A stretch of DNA of 64,000 nt from Neomegalonema sp. GTDB taxonomy: Bacteria; Pseudomonadota; Alphaproteobacteria; Rhodobacterales; Rhodobacteraceae. Location: assembly GCA_022760355.1 (NCBI GenBank), contig JALEGB010000089.1:42543-106542 (forward strand), written 5' to 3'. Below, piece after piece: positions 10,351 through 20,331 of the stretch. The notes under the pieces were generated by a model. That model had not been told where the DNA came from and did no database searches. It saw nothing but the letters and a program-made list of their open reading frames with translations. The stretch's first letter is position 1. Each line of letters opens with the position of its first letter. Made by a program: the position numbers and the translations under genes.

Positions 10351-10410
10351 GCGATTTGAAGTTGGATGGCGCCATCTAACGGCTCGCAAATCGCGACCAA
10401 ACAGAGACTG
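10351..10410 (+). repeat. Dispersed palindromic repeat, copy 1
   Basis: This element begins immediately after the trkA stop codon. Outer arms GCGATTTG and CAAATCGC enclose an inner palindrome, GTTGGATGGCGCCATCTAAC. Over 58 bp it differs at about three positions from the copy at 46864, and a half copy lies at 17543. There is no T-run, so it is not a classical terminator. It resembles a REP-type element or a Rho-independent 3'-end stabiliser. Confidence 0.75.
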
Positions 10411-10832
10411 CGGGCGCTCGCACCCGTCGGCGGACGCGTCCATAGCGGGGCTGGCGACGGCAAATTTAAAATAGTTTCGATGGCGCTGTGGGCGTGCTAC
10501 GACGCCGCGTGTGGGTCGGGGCGAGAAGAGCGGAAAAGCGTTCTCAATGTCGCCTAGTCAGTCGCAGGTCGCGCAAAAGGCGCTGTGTTTCGCTGAGCGC
10601 CGTCGCGCTCAGGCGAACTTGAGCTGCAGTGCAAAATTTCACAGGACTTTTTTGTGTGGCGCCATAGTGTCGACGCGAGCACGAATATTGATGAATGGGC
10701 GACGTCTCCATACACCATGTTCGCCTCACCTTCAGGGGCTGAGAGAGCTGCAAACCCCACAAGGCGGAAGCGCGCCAAATAGAAGCTGCGTCCAATACGC
10801 GTGAACTAAAACAAAAAACAGGATCACCCGCG
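10411..10832. other. Intergenic region upstream of hfq with no convincing gene
   Basis: The region has about 420 bp. The ORF at 10511-10804 has no recognisable product and no good ribosome binding site, and I do not call it. The stretch near hfq is richer in A/T and probably carries the hfq promoter and leader. I could not fix promoter elements with confidence. Confidence 0.5.
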
Positions 10833-11072
10833 ATGTCGAATGACCGCCAAAACCTGCAAGATGTGTTTCTTAACCACATTCGAAAACATAAGGTGCCAGT
10901 CACTGTATTTCTGGTGAATGGGGTGAAGCTCCAGGGAATATTGACTTGGTTCGATAATTTTTGTGTTTTGCTGCGTCGAGATGGTCAGTCTCAACTGGTT
11001 TATAAGCATGCGATTTCGACGATTATGCCAGCCCAACCAATCAACCTTTATGATCAAGAAGACCCAAGCTGA
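10833..11072 (+). CDS. hfq: RNA chaperone Hfq
   Basis: The 79-residue Sm-like protein forms hexamers that pair small RNAs with mRNAs. The N-terminal helix carries [18 protein letters not shown] with the Gln used at the proximal RNA site. The Sm1 motif is [20 protein letters not shown], and Sm2 is the YKHAIST segment with the conserved KH. The length is typical for alphaproteobacteria, which lack the long C-terminal tail of the E. coli protein. The coding sequence is visibly more A/T-rich than its neighbours. hflX follows 33 bp downstream, the usual hfq-hflX arrangement. Confidence 0.97.
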   Translation: MSNDRQNLQDVFLNHIRKHKVPVTVFLVNGVKLQGILTWFDNFCVLLRRDGQSQLVYKHAISTIMPAQPINLYDQEDPS

Positions 11073-11105
11073 TCGGATGCGCGATATGCTGTTTGCGATG
11101 CCTGT

Positions 11106-12443
11106 ATGAGTGGCGATTACTGGGAGGCCGCTGAGGGCGGCCCAAAAGCGTTTGTACTGCACCCAGAACTGACGAAGCGGCGTGAGCCTTCACGTCGCGC
11201 AGCGGAGGGGCGGCTCGCAGAAGCGGTCGGTTTGGCGGAGGCGCTAAAGCTCGACATTGTCGTCTCCGAGATCGTCCCCGTGGTCGAGCCGCGCGCGGCC
11301 ACCTTGATGGGGCCAGGGCGGGTCGAGGATCTGGGAATGCGCCTCGCCGACGAAAAAGCGGAGCTTGCGATCGTCGACGCGCCGCTGACGCCCATTCAGC
11401 AGCGAAACTTGGAGCGCGCCTGGAAGGTCAAGGTCCTGGACCGTACGGCGTTGATCCTGGAAATCTTTGGCGACCGCGCGCAGACGCGCGAAGGCGTGTT
11501 GCAGGTCGAGCTGGCGCATTTGGAGTTCCAGAAAAGCCGGCTGGTCCGCAGTTGGACGCACCTTGAACGGCAACGGGGCGGCGCGGGCTTTATGGGCGGG
11601 CCCGGCGAAACTCAGATTGAGGCTGATAAACGGGTTATCTCGGAGAAAATCGTACGGCTGCGCCGCAAGCTGGCGAAAGTCGCGCAGACCCGAGAGCTGC
11701 ATCGGGCGGCCCGAAAGAAGGCGCCGCACCCGATTGTTGCGCTGGTGGGCTATACGAACGCCGGTAAATCCACCTTGTTCAACCGATTGACGGAGTCTGA
11801 TGCACTCGCGAAGGACATGCTGTTCGCGACGCTGGATCCCAGTATGCGCGGCGTTCGCCTGCCACGTGGGAAGGAAGTTATCTTTTCCGACACGGTGGGC
11901 TTCATTTCCGATCTTCCGACGCAGTTGGTCGCAGCTTTCCGGGCGACTCTTGAGGAAGTTTTGGAGGCGGATCTGATCGTCCATGTGCGCGATATCGCGG
12001 ATGATGAGAGTGAAGCGCAGCGGCTGGATGTTATTGACGTGCTGACCGAATTGGGCGTCGAAGAAGAAGCGCTGGTGAATTTGCTCGAGGCGCGGAATAA
12101 AATCGATTTGCTGGAGGCCGAGGCGCGCACCGCGACGCTGAACGAAGCGATGCGGGACGAGAACGCGATCTGTTTGTCGGCCCAGTCGGGTGAAGGCGTC
12201 GATGCGTTGCTCGCCGAGATCGAAACGCGGCTGGAGCAGGGCGCGAGCGAGTATGAGCTGGTGCTCAGTCCCAGCGCCGGCGCCGCGCAGGCGTGGCTGC
12301 ACTCCGAAGGCTGCGTCCTGGCGCGCACAGATAGCGAAGGCGAAGTGCGCTTCCGGCTCAAAATGAATAATCTGCAGCTTGGGCGGTTTGAAAAGCGATT
12401 TGGCGCGCGCTTATCGCCGGCGCGCGCCGCTGCGGCTGAATAA
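11106..12443 (+). CDS. hflX: Ribosome-associated GTPase HflX
   Basis: The 445-residue GTPase binds the large ribosomal subunit and helps split stalled ribosomes. The N-terminal HflX domain includes the MGGPGETQIEADKR glycine-rich motif before a coiled coil (residues about 160-200). The G domain has the P-loop VGYTNAGKSTLFNRL, switch/G3 SDTVGFISDLP and an NKID-type G4 (ARNKIDLLE). The start ATG is 33 bp after hfq, so the two are probably cotranscribed. No terminator is visible after it. Confidence 0.95.
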   Translation: MSGDYWEAAEGGPKAFVLHPELTKRREPSRRAAEGRLAEAVGLAEALKLDIVVSEIVPVVEPRAATLMGPGRVEDLGMRLADEKAELAIVDAPLTPIQQRNLERAWKVKVLDRTALILEIFGDRAQTREGVLQVELAHLEFQKSRLVRSWTHLERQRGGAGFMGGPGETQIEADKRVISEKIVRLRRKLAKVAQTRELHRAARKKAPHPIVALVGYTNAGKSTLFNRLTESDALAKDMLFATLDPSMRGVRLPRGKEVIFSDTVGFISDLPTQLVAAFRATLEEVLEADLIVHVRDIADDESEAQRLDVIDVLTELGVEEEALVNLLEARNKIDLLEAEARTATLNEAMRDENAICLSAQSGEGVDALLAEIETRLEQGASEYELVLSPSAGAAQAWLHSEGCVLARTDSEGEVRFRLKMNNLQLGRFEKRFGARLSPARAAAAE

Positions 12444-12553
12444 GGAGCATGGCCGCGTCGCTCGAAACGGCTTCGTTCGCACCATAATTTCGATTATCGA
12501 ACCGCGGCTGACGTGCTTTCTGACCGTCAAACCGCCGTTGAACGGATTGATCG

Positions 12554-13063
12554 ATGTCTCTGCCGGCAGACCTCGTTGGCGCTCAGCCGCAACCCGACCC
12601 AGCCTATCGCCGCTTTGTCAGCGCCGTGAAGCAGTCCGTCGGGCGGATGCGGGCTGGGCGGATTCATCATGTCGCGCCGCGGCGGCCGCGCTACAAAAGC
12701 TATTGGGCGATTTTCGCGCATGTGCAAATGGGATGGTCCGCCGAAGATCATCTGATCTTGTGCAATATCGATATGCCTAATCTTGTCGCTTTCGCGCGCC
12801 CGCATATTGCCGTCGCGGCCGTGCTTGAGGAGCTCGCCAATCAAACGCACGTTATCGCGAGCCAGGCCTATTCATTCGTGGAGTCGCCTGAGATGGCGAC
12901 GGCGCTGACAACCGAGCACGGGTATCACGCTTTGCCGGCGCGCCTGCTGGATGCGCCAGCGCAGGAGGAGGATCTTGCGCGCCTCCCGCACGGCTATCAG
13001 GACGAGATAGCGTACTGGCGCCCCGACAGCCTCGGAGAGATCTTATTCAACCACTGGGATTGA
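12554..13063 (+). CDS. Uncharacterised protein, 169 residues
   Basis: I do not recognise this protein. It has coding-like composition, ends cleanly before a convergent gene and stands alone 110 bp after hflX. The N-terminal part is basic (HHVAPRRPRYKSYWAIF), the middle is mixed hydrophobic (AVAAVLEELANQTHVIA) and the end is acidic. No signal peptide, membrane helix or cysteine motif is visible. It is probably a cytosolic, lineage-restricted protein. The overlapping ORF at 12379-12780 in another frame looks like a shadow. Confidence 0.6.
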   Translation: MSLPADLVGAQPQPDPAYRRFVSAVKQSVGRMRAGRIHHVAPRRPRYKSYWAIFAHVQMGWSAEDHLILCNIDMPNLVAFARPHIAVAAVLEELANQTHVIASQAYSFVESPEMATALTTEHGYHALPARLLDAPAQEEDLARLPHGYQDEIAYWRPDSLGEILFNHWD

Positions 13064-13108
13064 GCATGGTGGCACATGCTTAAACGCCCTTCCCCATCCT
13101 ACCACCCA

Positions 13109-13393
13109 TCAGCCTTTTAGATGTTCGAGCGCGGGCGTTGTGCGGTTCGGATCAATCTCGTAGATCTCGGCGTCGACAACCTCCGCAACGACGAACGGGT
13201 CCCGGTTAATCCGAGCCTCTAGCGCAGCGCGGCTCTCTTCGGTGGCGATAATGGCGCCGCCGCCGACATCTAGCGACCCAACGCAGTGGAAGACGCCATC
13301 CGAAAAACCCTCCGCAATCCAGGCGTTGTGAGCGGCCATATGCTCGGGCGCGTCAGCTTTGTGCTTCGAGAACTTTAGAAAAACGACGAACAT
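13109..13393 (-). CDS. YciI-like protein
   Basis: The 94-residue protein matches the YciI fold: a small ferredoxin-like domain starting FVVFLKFSKHKADAPEHMAAH, with a conserved His and an Asp-containing turn (NRDPFVVAEVVDAEIYEI) near the end. Members are small cytosolic dimers of mostly unknown role, some related to dehalogenase or muconolactone isomerase folds. It is 17 bp downstream of the TetR gene on the same strand, so the two form a likely operon and this may be the TetR target. The family call is firm; the function is unknown. Confidence 0.8.
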   Translation of the reverse strand: MFVVFLKFSKHKADAPEHMAAHNAWIAEGFSDGVFHCVGSLDVGGGAIIATEESRAALEARINRDPFVVAEVVDAEIYEIDPNRTTPALEHLKG

Positions 13394-13410
13394 CTTACTC
13401 TTTCATTTGG

Positions 13411-14004
13411 CTAGCTTGGTTGATCTTGAGGCAAGGCCGGCTGGTCGATGGAGTCGAGCCAGCGCTCCAATGCGGCGACTTCCGTTTCTACGAAGGCGGG
13501 ATCACGAAAAGCCATCGCCAGAGCCGTGACGCCTTGGGAGCGTCCGAGCAGATGGAGCGCAAGGGCTTCCGCCCCCTGCGTACGCCCAAGGCTGCGAAAT
13601 TGTTCTGCGAGCCAATCGCGAAACAGGCCGAAGATTTGGCGCGCGCTGTTTTGGGCGACATGCTCGAGCTTCGCGAGTTCGGCGCAGAGCGTGCCAACTG
13701 GGCAGCCATGGGCCATGATTTTCGCTTGATTAACAATGAGGATCTGAATGAAAGCGCGGATCCGATCTTTGGGTTCCGGGAAGGCCGACGCCCATTGGTC
13801 CAACATCATCCGAGTGTTCGCCATGCGGCGCTCAACGACGGCGTCCAGCAGGTCATCTTTCTTTTTGAAATGATGGTAGAAGTTGCCGCGCGAGATCCCG
13901 ACCGCTTGCGCGATATCTGCGAAAGATGTCGCTTCGAACCCCCGCTCATAGAACAGTTGATCCGCCCTCTCGATGATATGTTGGCGTGTTGAGACCTTGC
14001 CCAC
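13411..14004 (-). CDS. TetR family transcriptional regulator
   Basis: The 197-residue repressor has an N-terminal TetR HTH covering roughly residues 8-55 (ERADQLFYERGFEATSFADI, then AVGISRGNFYHHFKKKDDLL). The C-terminal helical domain contains a cysteine-bearing GCPVGTLCAELAK segment typical of TetR_C members near YciI or oxidoreductase genes. A ligand cannot be deduced. Two repeats of TAGGAC-N4-GACCTA lie directly upstream (14033-14080) and suggest autoregulation. It is divergent from mazG and in front of the YciI gene. Confidence 0.88.
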   Translation of the reverse strand: MGKVSTRQHIIERADQLFYERGFEATSFADIAQAVGISRGNFYHHFKKKDDLLDAVVERRMANTRMMLDQWASAFPEPKDRIRAFIQILIVNQAKIMAHGCPVGTLCAELAKLEHVAQNSARQIFGLFRDWLAEQFRSLGRTQGAEALALHLLGRSQGVTALAMAFRDPAFVETEVAALERWLDSIDQPALPQDQPS

Positions 14005-14032
14005 CTGCTCGCTCCTTCTTCCGCCGCTAAAT

Positions 14033-14080
14033 TAGGACGCTCGACCTATTTCGGCAAGGCGAAATAGGACAAGTGACCTA
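14033..14080. promoter_or_regulatory. Paired TetR-type operator, TAGGAC-N4-GACCTA twice
   Basis: Two near-identical interrupted palindromes sit at 14033-14048 (TAGGACGCTCGACCTA) and 14065-14080 (TAGGACAAGTGACCTA). Their centres are 32 bp apart, close to three helical turns, so two dimers would bind on the same face. The site is just upstream of the TetR gene. The assignment to that repressor is inferred from position. Confidence 0.65.
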
Positions 14081-14159
14081 GTTTTTGCTTCAGAGACGCC
14101 CTCCCCTGTCGCCCCGCGATGCTTTACGCAGGGGCGGATGGTTCGATGGAGGGTGACAG

Positions 14160-15077
14160 ATGAAATCCCAACGGTTGCAGCAGAGCGATGCGCGCCTTCG
14201 CGAGGACGCGACAACCGCCGAGGCCGGGCTTTCGCGGCTGACTGAGATTATGCAGCGGCTGCGGGACCCCGATGGCGGCTGTCCTTGGGATGTGGTCCAG
14301 ACCCATACCAGCATCGCCCCTTATGCAATTGATGAGGCCTACGAGGTCGTCGACGCGATTGAACGCAATGATATGCCCGATCTTTGCGAAGAGCTGGGGG
14401 ATCTGCAGCTTCAGGTCGTCTATCACGCCGAAATGGCGGCGGAGCGTGGCGACTTTGATCTGACGGATGTCATGCGCGCCGTTTGCGAAAAAATGATCCG
14501 CCGGCACCCGCATGTGTTCGGCGACGCGAAGGAAGCGCCCGATTGGGAGAGCATCAAGGCTGAAGAGCGCCGGCTGAAAGCGGCGCAGCGGCCGAAGGAT
14601 GAGCCTGCGCCGCAAAGCGCGCTCGACGGCGCTCCGGTAACGCTGCCGGCGCTGGATAAGGCGGTGGAGCTGCAAAAACGGGCGGCGAAAGTCGGGTTTG
14701 ACTGGCCCGACATTGAGCCGGTGTTGGCCAAGGTGGCGGAAGAAAGTGCGGAGCTCGCCGAAGCGCGGCGTGAGCTGGCTGCGTTGGAGGCGCAGGCCGA
14801 TCGCGCTGAGCGTGCGGCGAAGCGGGACGCCGTGACCGAAGAATTTGGCGATCTCCTGTTTGTCATGGCCAATCTGGCTCGATGGATGAAGATCGATCCG
14901 GAGGAGGCGCTGCGCCGAGCCAACTTGAAGTTTGAGCGCCGGTTCCGGGCGGTTGAGGCGTCGCTCGCAGCCGAGGGGAAGCGCCCGGAGCAGGTTGATC
15001 TGGCGGAGATGGACCGGCACTGGGATGCGGAGAAGGCGCGCGAGAGGGCGCGCAAGCAAGCTACCGCGGGTGAGTGA
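14160..15077 (+). CDS. mazG: Nucleoside triphosphate pyrophosphohydrolase MazG
   Basis: The 305-residue, two-domain all-alpha pyrophosphohydrolase cleaves NTPs or dNTPs to NMP and pyrophosphate, with roles in nucleotide sanitation and stress. The first domain has the CPWD motif (GGCPWDVVQTHTSI) and the metal-binding DLCEELGDLQLQVVYH. The second domain repeats the pattern as EEFGDLLFVMANLARW. A strong GGAGGG lies upstream of the ATG. A charged linker with a likely coiled coil separates the two domains. It is followed by the Fur-type gene on the same strand. Confidence 0.93.
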   Translation: MKSQRLQQSDARLREDATTAEAGLSRLTEIMQRLRDPDGGCPWDVVQTHTSIAPYAIDEAYEVVDAIERNDMPDLCEELGDLQLQVVYHAEMAAERGDFDLTDVMRAVCEKMIRRHPHVFGDAKEAPDWESIKAEERRLKAAQRPKDEPAPQSALDGAPVTLPALDKAVELQKRAAKVGFDWPDIEPVLAKVAEESAELAEARRELAALEAQADRAERAAKRDAVTEEFGDLLFVMANLARWMKIDPEEALRRANLKFERRFRAVEASLAAEGKRPEQVDLAEMDRHWDAEKARERARKQATAGE

Positions 15078-15172
15078 CGCTAAGTCTCGCGTCAAAGCCC
15101 TTGCGTCCGCCGATCTCTAGTTGATCTTCCCGCGGACCTTCGTATTGTCCGGCCACGCCCGGCGGGCGGCGC

Positions 15173-15209
15173 CCGACCCACCGAAGCGACCCCGACCCAC
15201 CGAAGCGAC
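15173..15209. repeat. 18 bp tandem direct repeat upstream of the Fur-type gene
   Basis: CCGACCCACCGAAGCGAC occurs twice with a one-base spacer, about 32 bp before the chosen start codon. It could be a recent slippage product or part of the control region. It lies within the 5' extension of the ORF that I exclude from the gene. Confidence 0.6.
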
Positions 15210-15240
15210 AAGGTCAATTGCGGACGAGGAGCCGGGCGAT

Positions 15241-15690
15241 ATGACCGAGAGCGATATTCTGGCCCGCTGCGAGGCGCGAGGCTTGCGGATGACGGAGCAG
15301 CGCCGGGTTGTGGCGCGGGCTTTGTCGCAGGCGACGGATCATCCGGACGCTGAGGAGCTGCATCGCCGCGCGGCTGAAATTGATCCGAACATTTCGATGG
15401 CGACCGTTTATCGAACGGTTCGGTTGTTTGAAGAAAACGGCATTATAGAGCGGCATGAATTCCGGGATGGTCGCGCACGTTATGAAGATGCGGAGCGGGA
15501 TCATCACGATCACCTGATCGATCTACGGTCGGGCGAAGTGATCGAGTTCGTTGACGCCGAAATCGAGCGGCTGCAGAAGGAAGTCGCAAAACGGTTGGGC
15601 TATCGCCTGGTCGACCACCGACTTGAACTCTATGCCGTGAAGCTCGAGGAGCCGACGACTGATGCGGCGGCGGACGAGCCTGACAAGTAA
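15241..15690 (+). CDS. fur: Fur family metalloregulator (Fur/Mur type)
   Basis: The 149-residue metal-dependent repressor has a winged helix (RGLRMTEQRRVVARAL, then MATVYRTVRLFEENG) and a dimer/metal region ERDHHDHLIDLRSGEVIEF. It has no CxxC zinc site, as is usual for alphaproteobacterial Fur/Mur proteins, several of which respond to manganese rather than iron. The track begins at TTG 15121, but those 40 residues are unlike the family, so I use the ATG at 15241. The symbol fur is by family; mur is equally possible. The absence of a heme regulatory motif argues against Irr. Confidence 0.88.
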   Translation: MTESDILARCEARGLRMTEQRRVVARALSQATDHPDAEELHRRAAEIDPNISMATVYRTVRLFEENGIIERHEFRDGRARYEDAERDHHDHLIDLRSGEVIEFVDAEIERLQKEVAKRLGYRLVDHRLELYAVKLEEPTTDAAADEPDK

Positions 15691-15739
15691 TCAGATCCTA
15701 CAATCTTCGCGCTGGCTGATAGAGCGGCGCTGACAATAA

Positions 15740-17032
<1,293 letters not shown>

Positions 17033-17049
17033 GCGCCGCCATCGAAAAA

Positions 17050-17076
17050 TGGGAGCGCGGCGGAGGCGGCGCTCCC
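17050..17076 (+). terminator. Hairpin after eno
   Basis: GGGAGCGC and GCGCTCCC form a strong stem 17 bp after the eno stop. It lacks a T-run, so it may be a partial terminator or an mRNA 3'-end stabiliser between eno and ftsB. Confidence 0.4.
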
Positions 17077-17184
17077 CTGCCCCGCCAATCTTGCAAGTCG
17101 TCGAGGCGTTTACGGTAGGCTAACCCTGATGCGGCAGCTTCGCTGGAGCAGGCCGCGCGGGGCGGCGATTGTTTCGGGGAAATT

Positions 17185-17475
17185 ATGCGTTCAGCCACTC
17201 TTAGCCTGACGACGCTTACGGCCATCGCCTGCGGATTTGTTTATACAATCGGTCAGATCTCGGTGGATTACGCCGAGCAAAGCAAGCTGCGTGAAGATGT
17301 GGCGCGGCGGGGTGAGATCGTTGATCGGCTCAAGGCGGATCGGGACCGGCTGCAGGATCGCATCGCTCGGCTTACCGGCCCGGAAATCGATGTCGAGCTA
17401 TTGGACGAGCATCTGCGCCGCGCCTTGGGCGTCGGCCGCGCTGACGAAGTGCTGCTGCTGCCGCCCAAGCGCTAG
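17185..17475 (+). CDS. ftsB: Cell division protein FtsB/DivIC family
   Basis: The 96-residue bitopic membrane protein has an N-terminal transmembrane helix (LSLTTLTAIACGFVYTIGQI) and a leucine-type coiled coil (residues about 30-70: RRGEIVDRLKADRDRLQDRI). In the divisome FtsB bridges FtsL and FtsQ in the periplasm. Its position just after eno matches the conserved septum-formation initiator gene of proteobacteria. Many relatives have pdhA next; here a convergent tyrS follows. Confidence 0.88.
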   Translation: MRSATLSLTTLTAIACGFVYTIGQISVDYAEQSKLREDVARRGEIVDRLKADRDRLQDRIARLTGPEIDVELLDEHLRRALGVGRADEVLLLPPKR

Positions 17476-17542
17476 GGCGCGAATTCCTAAATCTGGCTCA
17501 TTCAGTCTCTAAACGTCTGTTTTGTCGTACTTTTTGGCCGCC

Positions 17543-17570
17543 AGATGGGCCCATCCAATTTCAAATCGCT
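17543..17570 (-). repeat. Dispersed palindromic repeat, half copy
   Basis: On the minus strand this reads AGCGATTTGAAATTGGATGG followed by GCCCATCT, matching the left half and inner palindrome of the copies at 10351 and 46864. The right outer arm is diverged. It starts about 48 bp after the tyrS stop codon, in tyrS orientation, so all three copies lie downstream of a gene and in that gene's direction. Confidence 0.6.
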
Positions 17571-17617
17571 GTGGGCGCAAGCCGATCTATGCTGATCGCC
17601 TCGCGCCGTTCCCATGA

Positions 17618-18886
17618 TCAGGCGCGGCTGACCAGCGCGTGCCGTTTTTTGCCTGCCGACAGTTTCAGCGCGCCATCGGCGAAGCGGCTTTCGGCGATCT
17701 GTTCGCCTGGGTCGCCGACCGTCTCCCCCTCGATCTTCGCGCCGCCTTCGGCGATCAGCCGCTTGGCCTCCTTGCCTGATTTCGCGAGCCCGGCCTTCAC
17801 AAACAGCTGCGCCGCCGCAATGGAGCCATTGTCGAAATCGCTGTCAGCAAGCTCATGGCGGGGCAGATCAGCGCCGGCCCCGCCTGCTTCGAAGGTCTCC
17901 CGCGCCGTCTTCTCCGCCGCCGCGGCCGCCTCAGCGCCATGGGCGAGCGTTGTGACCTCATTCGCCAGCCGGATCTTCGCGTCGTTGATTTCAGAGCCTT
18001 GCAGCGCCCCAAGCCGCTCACATTCCTCAATCGGCAGTTCGGTGAACAATTTCAGGAACTTGCCGACATCGGCGTCAGAGGTGTTGCGCCAGAACTGCCA
18101 GAAATCATACGGGCTCAGCAGTTCGGCGTCCAACCAGATCGCGCCCTGGGCGGTTTTGCCCATCTTTGAGCCGTCTGATTTGGTGAGCAACGGCGTGGTC
18201 AGGCCGAACAGTTCGACCTGCTCAACCCGGCGGCCGAGATCCGTGCCGTTGACGATGTTGCCCCATTGATCCGATCCGCCGATCTGCAGCCGGCAGCCGT
18301 AGCGCCGGTTCAGCTCCACGAAATCATAGGCTTGCAACAGCATGTAGTTGAACTCGAGGAAGCTGAGCGGCTGCTCGCGATCAAGCCGGAGACGCACGCT
18401 GTCGAATGTCAGCATCCGGTTGACGGAGAAATGGCGGCCGTAATCGCGCAGAAACTCGATATAGTTGATCTGATCGAGCCAATCGGCGTTATCGACCATG
18501 ATCGCATCAGTTGGGCCGTCTCCGAAGCTCAGATATTTCTCGAATACCCGGCGAATGCCCGCTTTGTTCGCCTCAATATCGGCCGGCGTCAGCATTTTAC
18601 GCGCTTCGTCCTTACCGGACGGATCGCCGATCTTGGTTGTGCCGCCGCCCATCACGACGATCGGCTTGTGGCCGCATTTCTGCAGCCAGCGCAGCATCAT
18701 GATCTGAACCAGGCTGCCGACATGCAGAGACTTTGCAGTCAGATCGAAGCCGATATAGCCCGGCGTTACGCCTTCCGAGAGCGTTTCATCCAGCGCGGCC
18801 AGATCGGTCGCGGCTTGATAATAGCCGCGCTCTTCAAATGTGCGCAGAAACTCGGATGTGGGGCGGAACGCGTCTTCAGCGGCCAT
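17618..18886 (-). CDS. tyrS: Tyrosyl-tRNA synthetase
   Basis: The 422-residue class I aminoacyl-tRNA synthetase charges tRNA-Tyr. It has the HIGH-like [10 protein letters not shown], the tyrosine pocket [27 protein letters not shown] region, and the KMSKS equivalent [13 protein letters not shown]-terminal S4 RNA-binding domain begins [19 protein letters not shown]. The length is standard. It is convergent with ftsB and divergent from anmK. Confidence 0.97.
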   Translation of the reverse strand: MAAEDAFRPTSEFLRTFEERGYYQAATDLAALDETLSEGVTPGYIGFDLTAKSLHVGSLVQIMMLRWLQKCGHKPIVVMGGGTTKIGDPSGKDEARKMLTPADIEANKAGIRRVFEKYLSFGDGPTDAIMVDNADWLDQINYIEFLRDYGRHFSVNRMLTFDSVRLRLDREQPLSFLEFNYMLLQAYDFVELNRRYGCRLQIGGSDQWGNIVNGTDLGRRVEQVELFGLTTPLLTKSDGSKMGKTAQGAIWLDAELLSPYDFWQFWRNTSDADVGKFLKLFTELPIEECERLGALQGSEINDAKIRLANEVTTLAHGAEAAAAAEKTARETFEAGGAGADLPRHELADSDFDNGSIAAAQLFVKAGLAKSGKEAKRLIAEGGAKIEGETVGDPGEQIAESRFADGALKLSAGKKRHALVSRA

Positions 18887-19002
18887 TTCGCCAAGCCTTC
18901 TTTTATTCGCATGTCGCCGCGGGGATCGCAGCGATGGGCGTGTCTATAGGCGCCGCGGAAGCGGTCGGCTAGTCTCTGGCGCAGATTCGGTTGGAGGCGG
19001 CG

Positions 19003-20145
19003 ATGAGCGACGCGCAAATGCGTTGGGTTTTAGGGTTTATGTCCGGCACATCGCTGGATGGGGTCGATGCGGCGGTGCTTCAAACCGATGGCGAGGCGAT
19101 TGCGGGCTTTGGTCCGACCTCTTATCGCGCCTATACGCCGCAGGAGCATGAGTCGTTGCAACAGGCCTTGGTTCAGGCGGCGAAAACGCCGCTGACGGTG
19201 GCCATGGACCCAACCTGTTGGCGGGCCGAGGCGCAGCTGGTGGCGCAGGCGCATTTGGACTGTGCAGCCCAGCTGCGCAGCGGCGGCGCATCATTTGATC
19301 TGGCGGGCTTTCACGGCCAAACGCTGCTGCATCGCCCTGATGACGGCGCGACGCTGCAAATCGGCGATGCTCGAGGTCTCGCTGACGGGATCGGCGCCTC
19401 GGTCGTGCATGATTTTCGCTCGGCGGATATTGCGGCGGGCGGGCAAGGCGCGCCATTCGCGTCGTTTTATCATTTCGCCCTCGCCCGCTTCGCTCGGCTC
19501 GACGCGCCGTGCGCCTTTCTGAATATGGGCGGCGTCGGCAATGTCACCTTCGTCGATCCTTCCGCGGATCGGCCGGAAGCGCCCGGCGCGCTGTTGGCGT
19601 TCGATACGGGCCCGGCAAACGCGCCGGTTGACGATTTTGTCCGAGCGCGCGGCGCCGGGGCGTATGATAAGGACGGCGCATTGGCGCAACGCGGTCGGCT
19701 TGATGGGGCTCTGGTTTCCCGTTGGGTCGCGCAGTCCCCCTATCTCGCCGCTCCTGCGCCGAAATCTCTGGATCGGAACGATTTCGCCGGCGTCCTTGCG
19801 GATCTTGACGATCACACCACCGAAGATGGCGCGGCGACGTTGGTGGATTTCGCCGCCGCCTGCGTTGCGGAAGCGGTCCGGTTTGCGCCGCAAGCGCCGT
19901 CGCGATGGTTCGTGTGCGGCGGCGGCCGGCGCAATCAGGCGTTGATGGCGCGGCTCGGCGCCCGGCTGGGCGCGCCCGTCCTGCCTGTGGAGGCGATCGG
20001 AGTGGATGGCGACTTTGTGGAGGCGCAAGCTTTTGCGTATTTGGCGGCGCGTTCGGTTCGCGGCCTGCCTCTTTCCGCGCCAGGAACCACGGGATGCCCC
20101 CTTCCCGTCTCTGGCGGCCGTCTGATCGAGCCTGCGGGCGGGTGA
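19003..20145 (+). CDS. anmK: Anhydro-N-acetylmuramic acid kinase AnmK
   Basis: The 380-residue enzyme converts recycled 1,6-anhydro-MurNAc to MurNAc-6-phosphate, feeding peptidoglycan fragments back to metabolism. The ASKHA fold shows the phosphate loop GFMSGTSLDGVDAAV, FHGQTLLHRP and MGGVGNVTFV. I use the ATG at 19003, which has GGAGG 5 nt upstream, rather than the TTG at 18991 in the track. It is divergent from tyrS, a pairing common in alphaproteobacteria. Confidence 0.95.
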   Translation: MSDAQMRWVLGFMSGTSLDGVDAAVLQTDGEAIAGFGPTSYRAYTPQEHESLQQALVQAAKTPLTVAMDPTCWRAEAQLVAQAHLDCAAQLRSGGASFDLAGFHGQTLLHRPDDGATLQIGDARGLADGIGASVVHDFRSADIAAGGQGAPFASFYHFALARFARLDAPCAFLNMGGVGNVTFVDPSADRPEAPGALLAFDTGPANAPVDDFVRARGAGAYDKDGALAQRGRLDGALVSRWVAQSPYLAAPAPKSLDRNDFAGVLADLDDHTTEDGAATLVDFAAACVAEAVRFAPQAPSRWFVCGGGRRNQALMARLGARLGAPVLPVEAIGVDGDFVEAQAFAYLAARSVRGLPLSAPGTTGCPLPVSGGRLIEPAGG

Positions 20146-20331
20146 CCGATGCGCCGATCGTTCTGTTCCTTAGCAGCTTTTTCATCGAAGGACGGCTGCG
20201 TATGTCCTCCGCCGTGGGGCTGGGCGCGCATCTGATGGCGCTCCGCGGTTAAAAAATGTGGAATTTTACCGACATGCGGGATAGGCGTCGGCTCGAGATT
20301 CGCGTCCGAGCTATCTGGGAGTGTTGGCATT

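Noticed and set aside
10511-10804. 97 aa ORF upstream of hfq
   Set aside because: No recognisable product or ribosome binding site; lies where the hfq promoter is expected.
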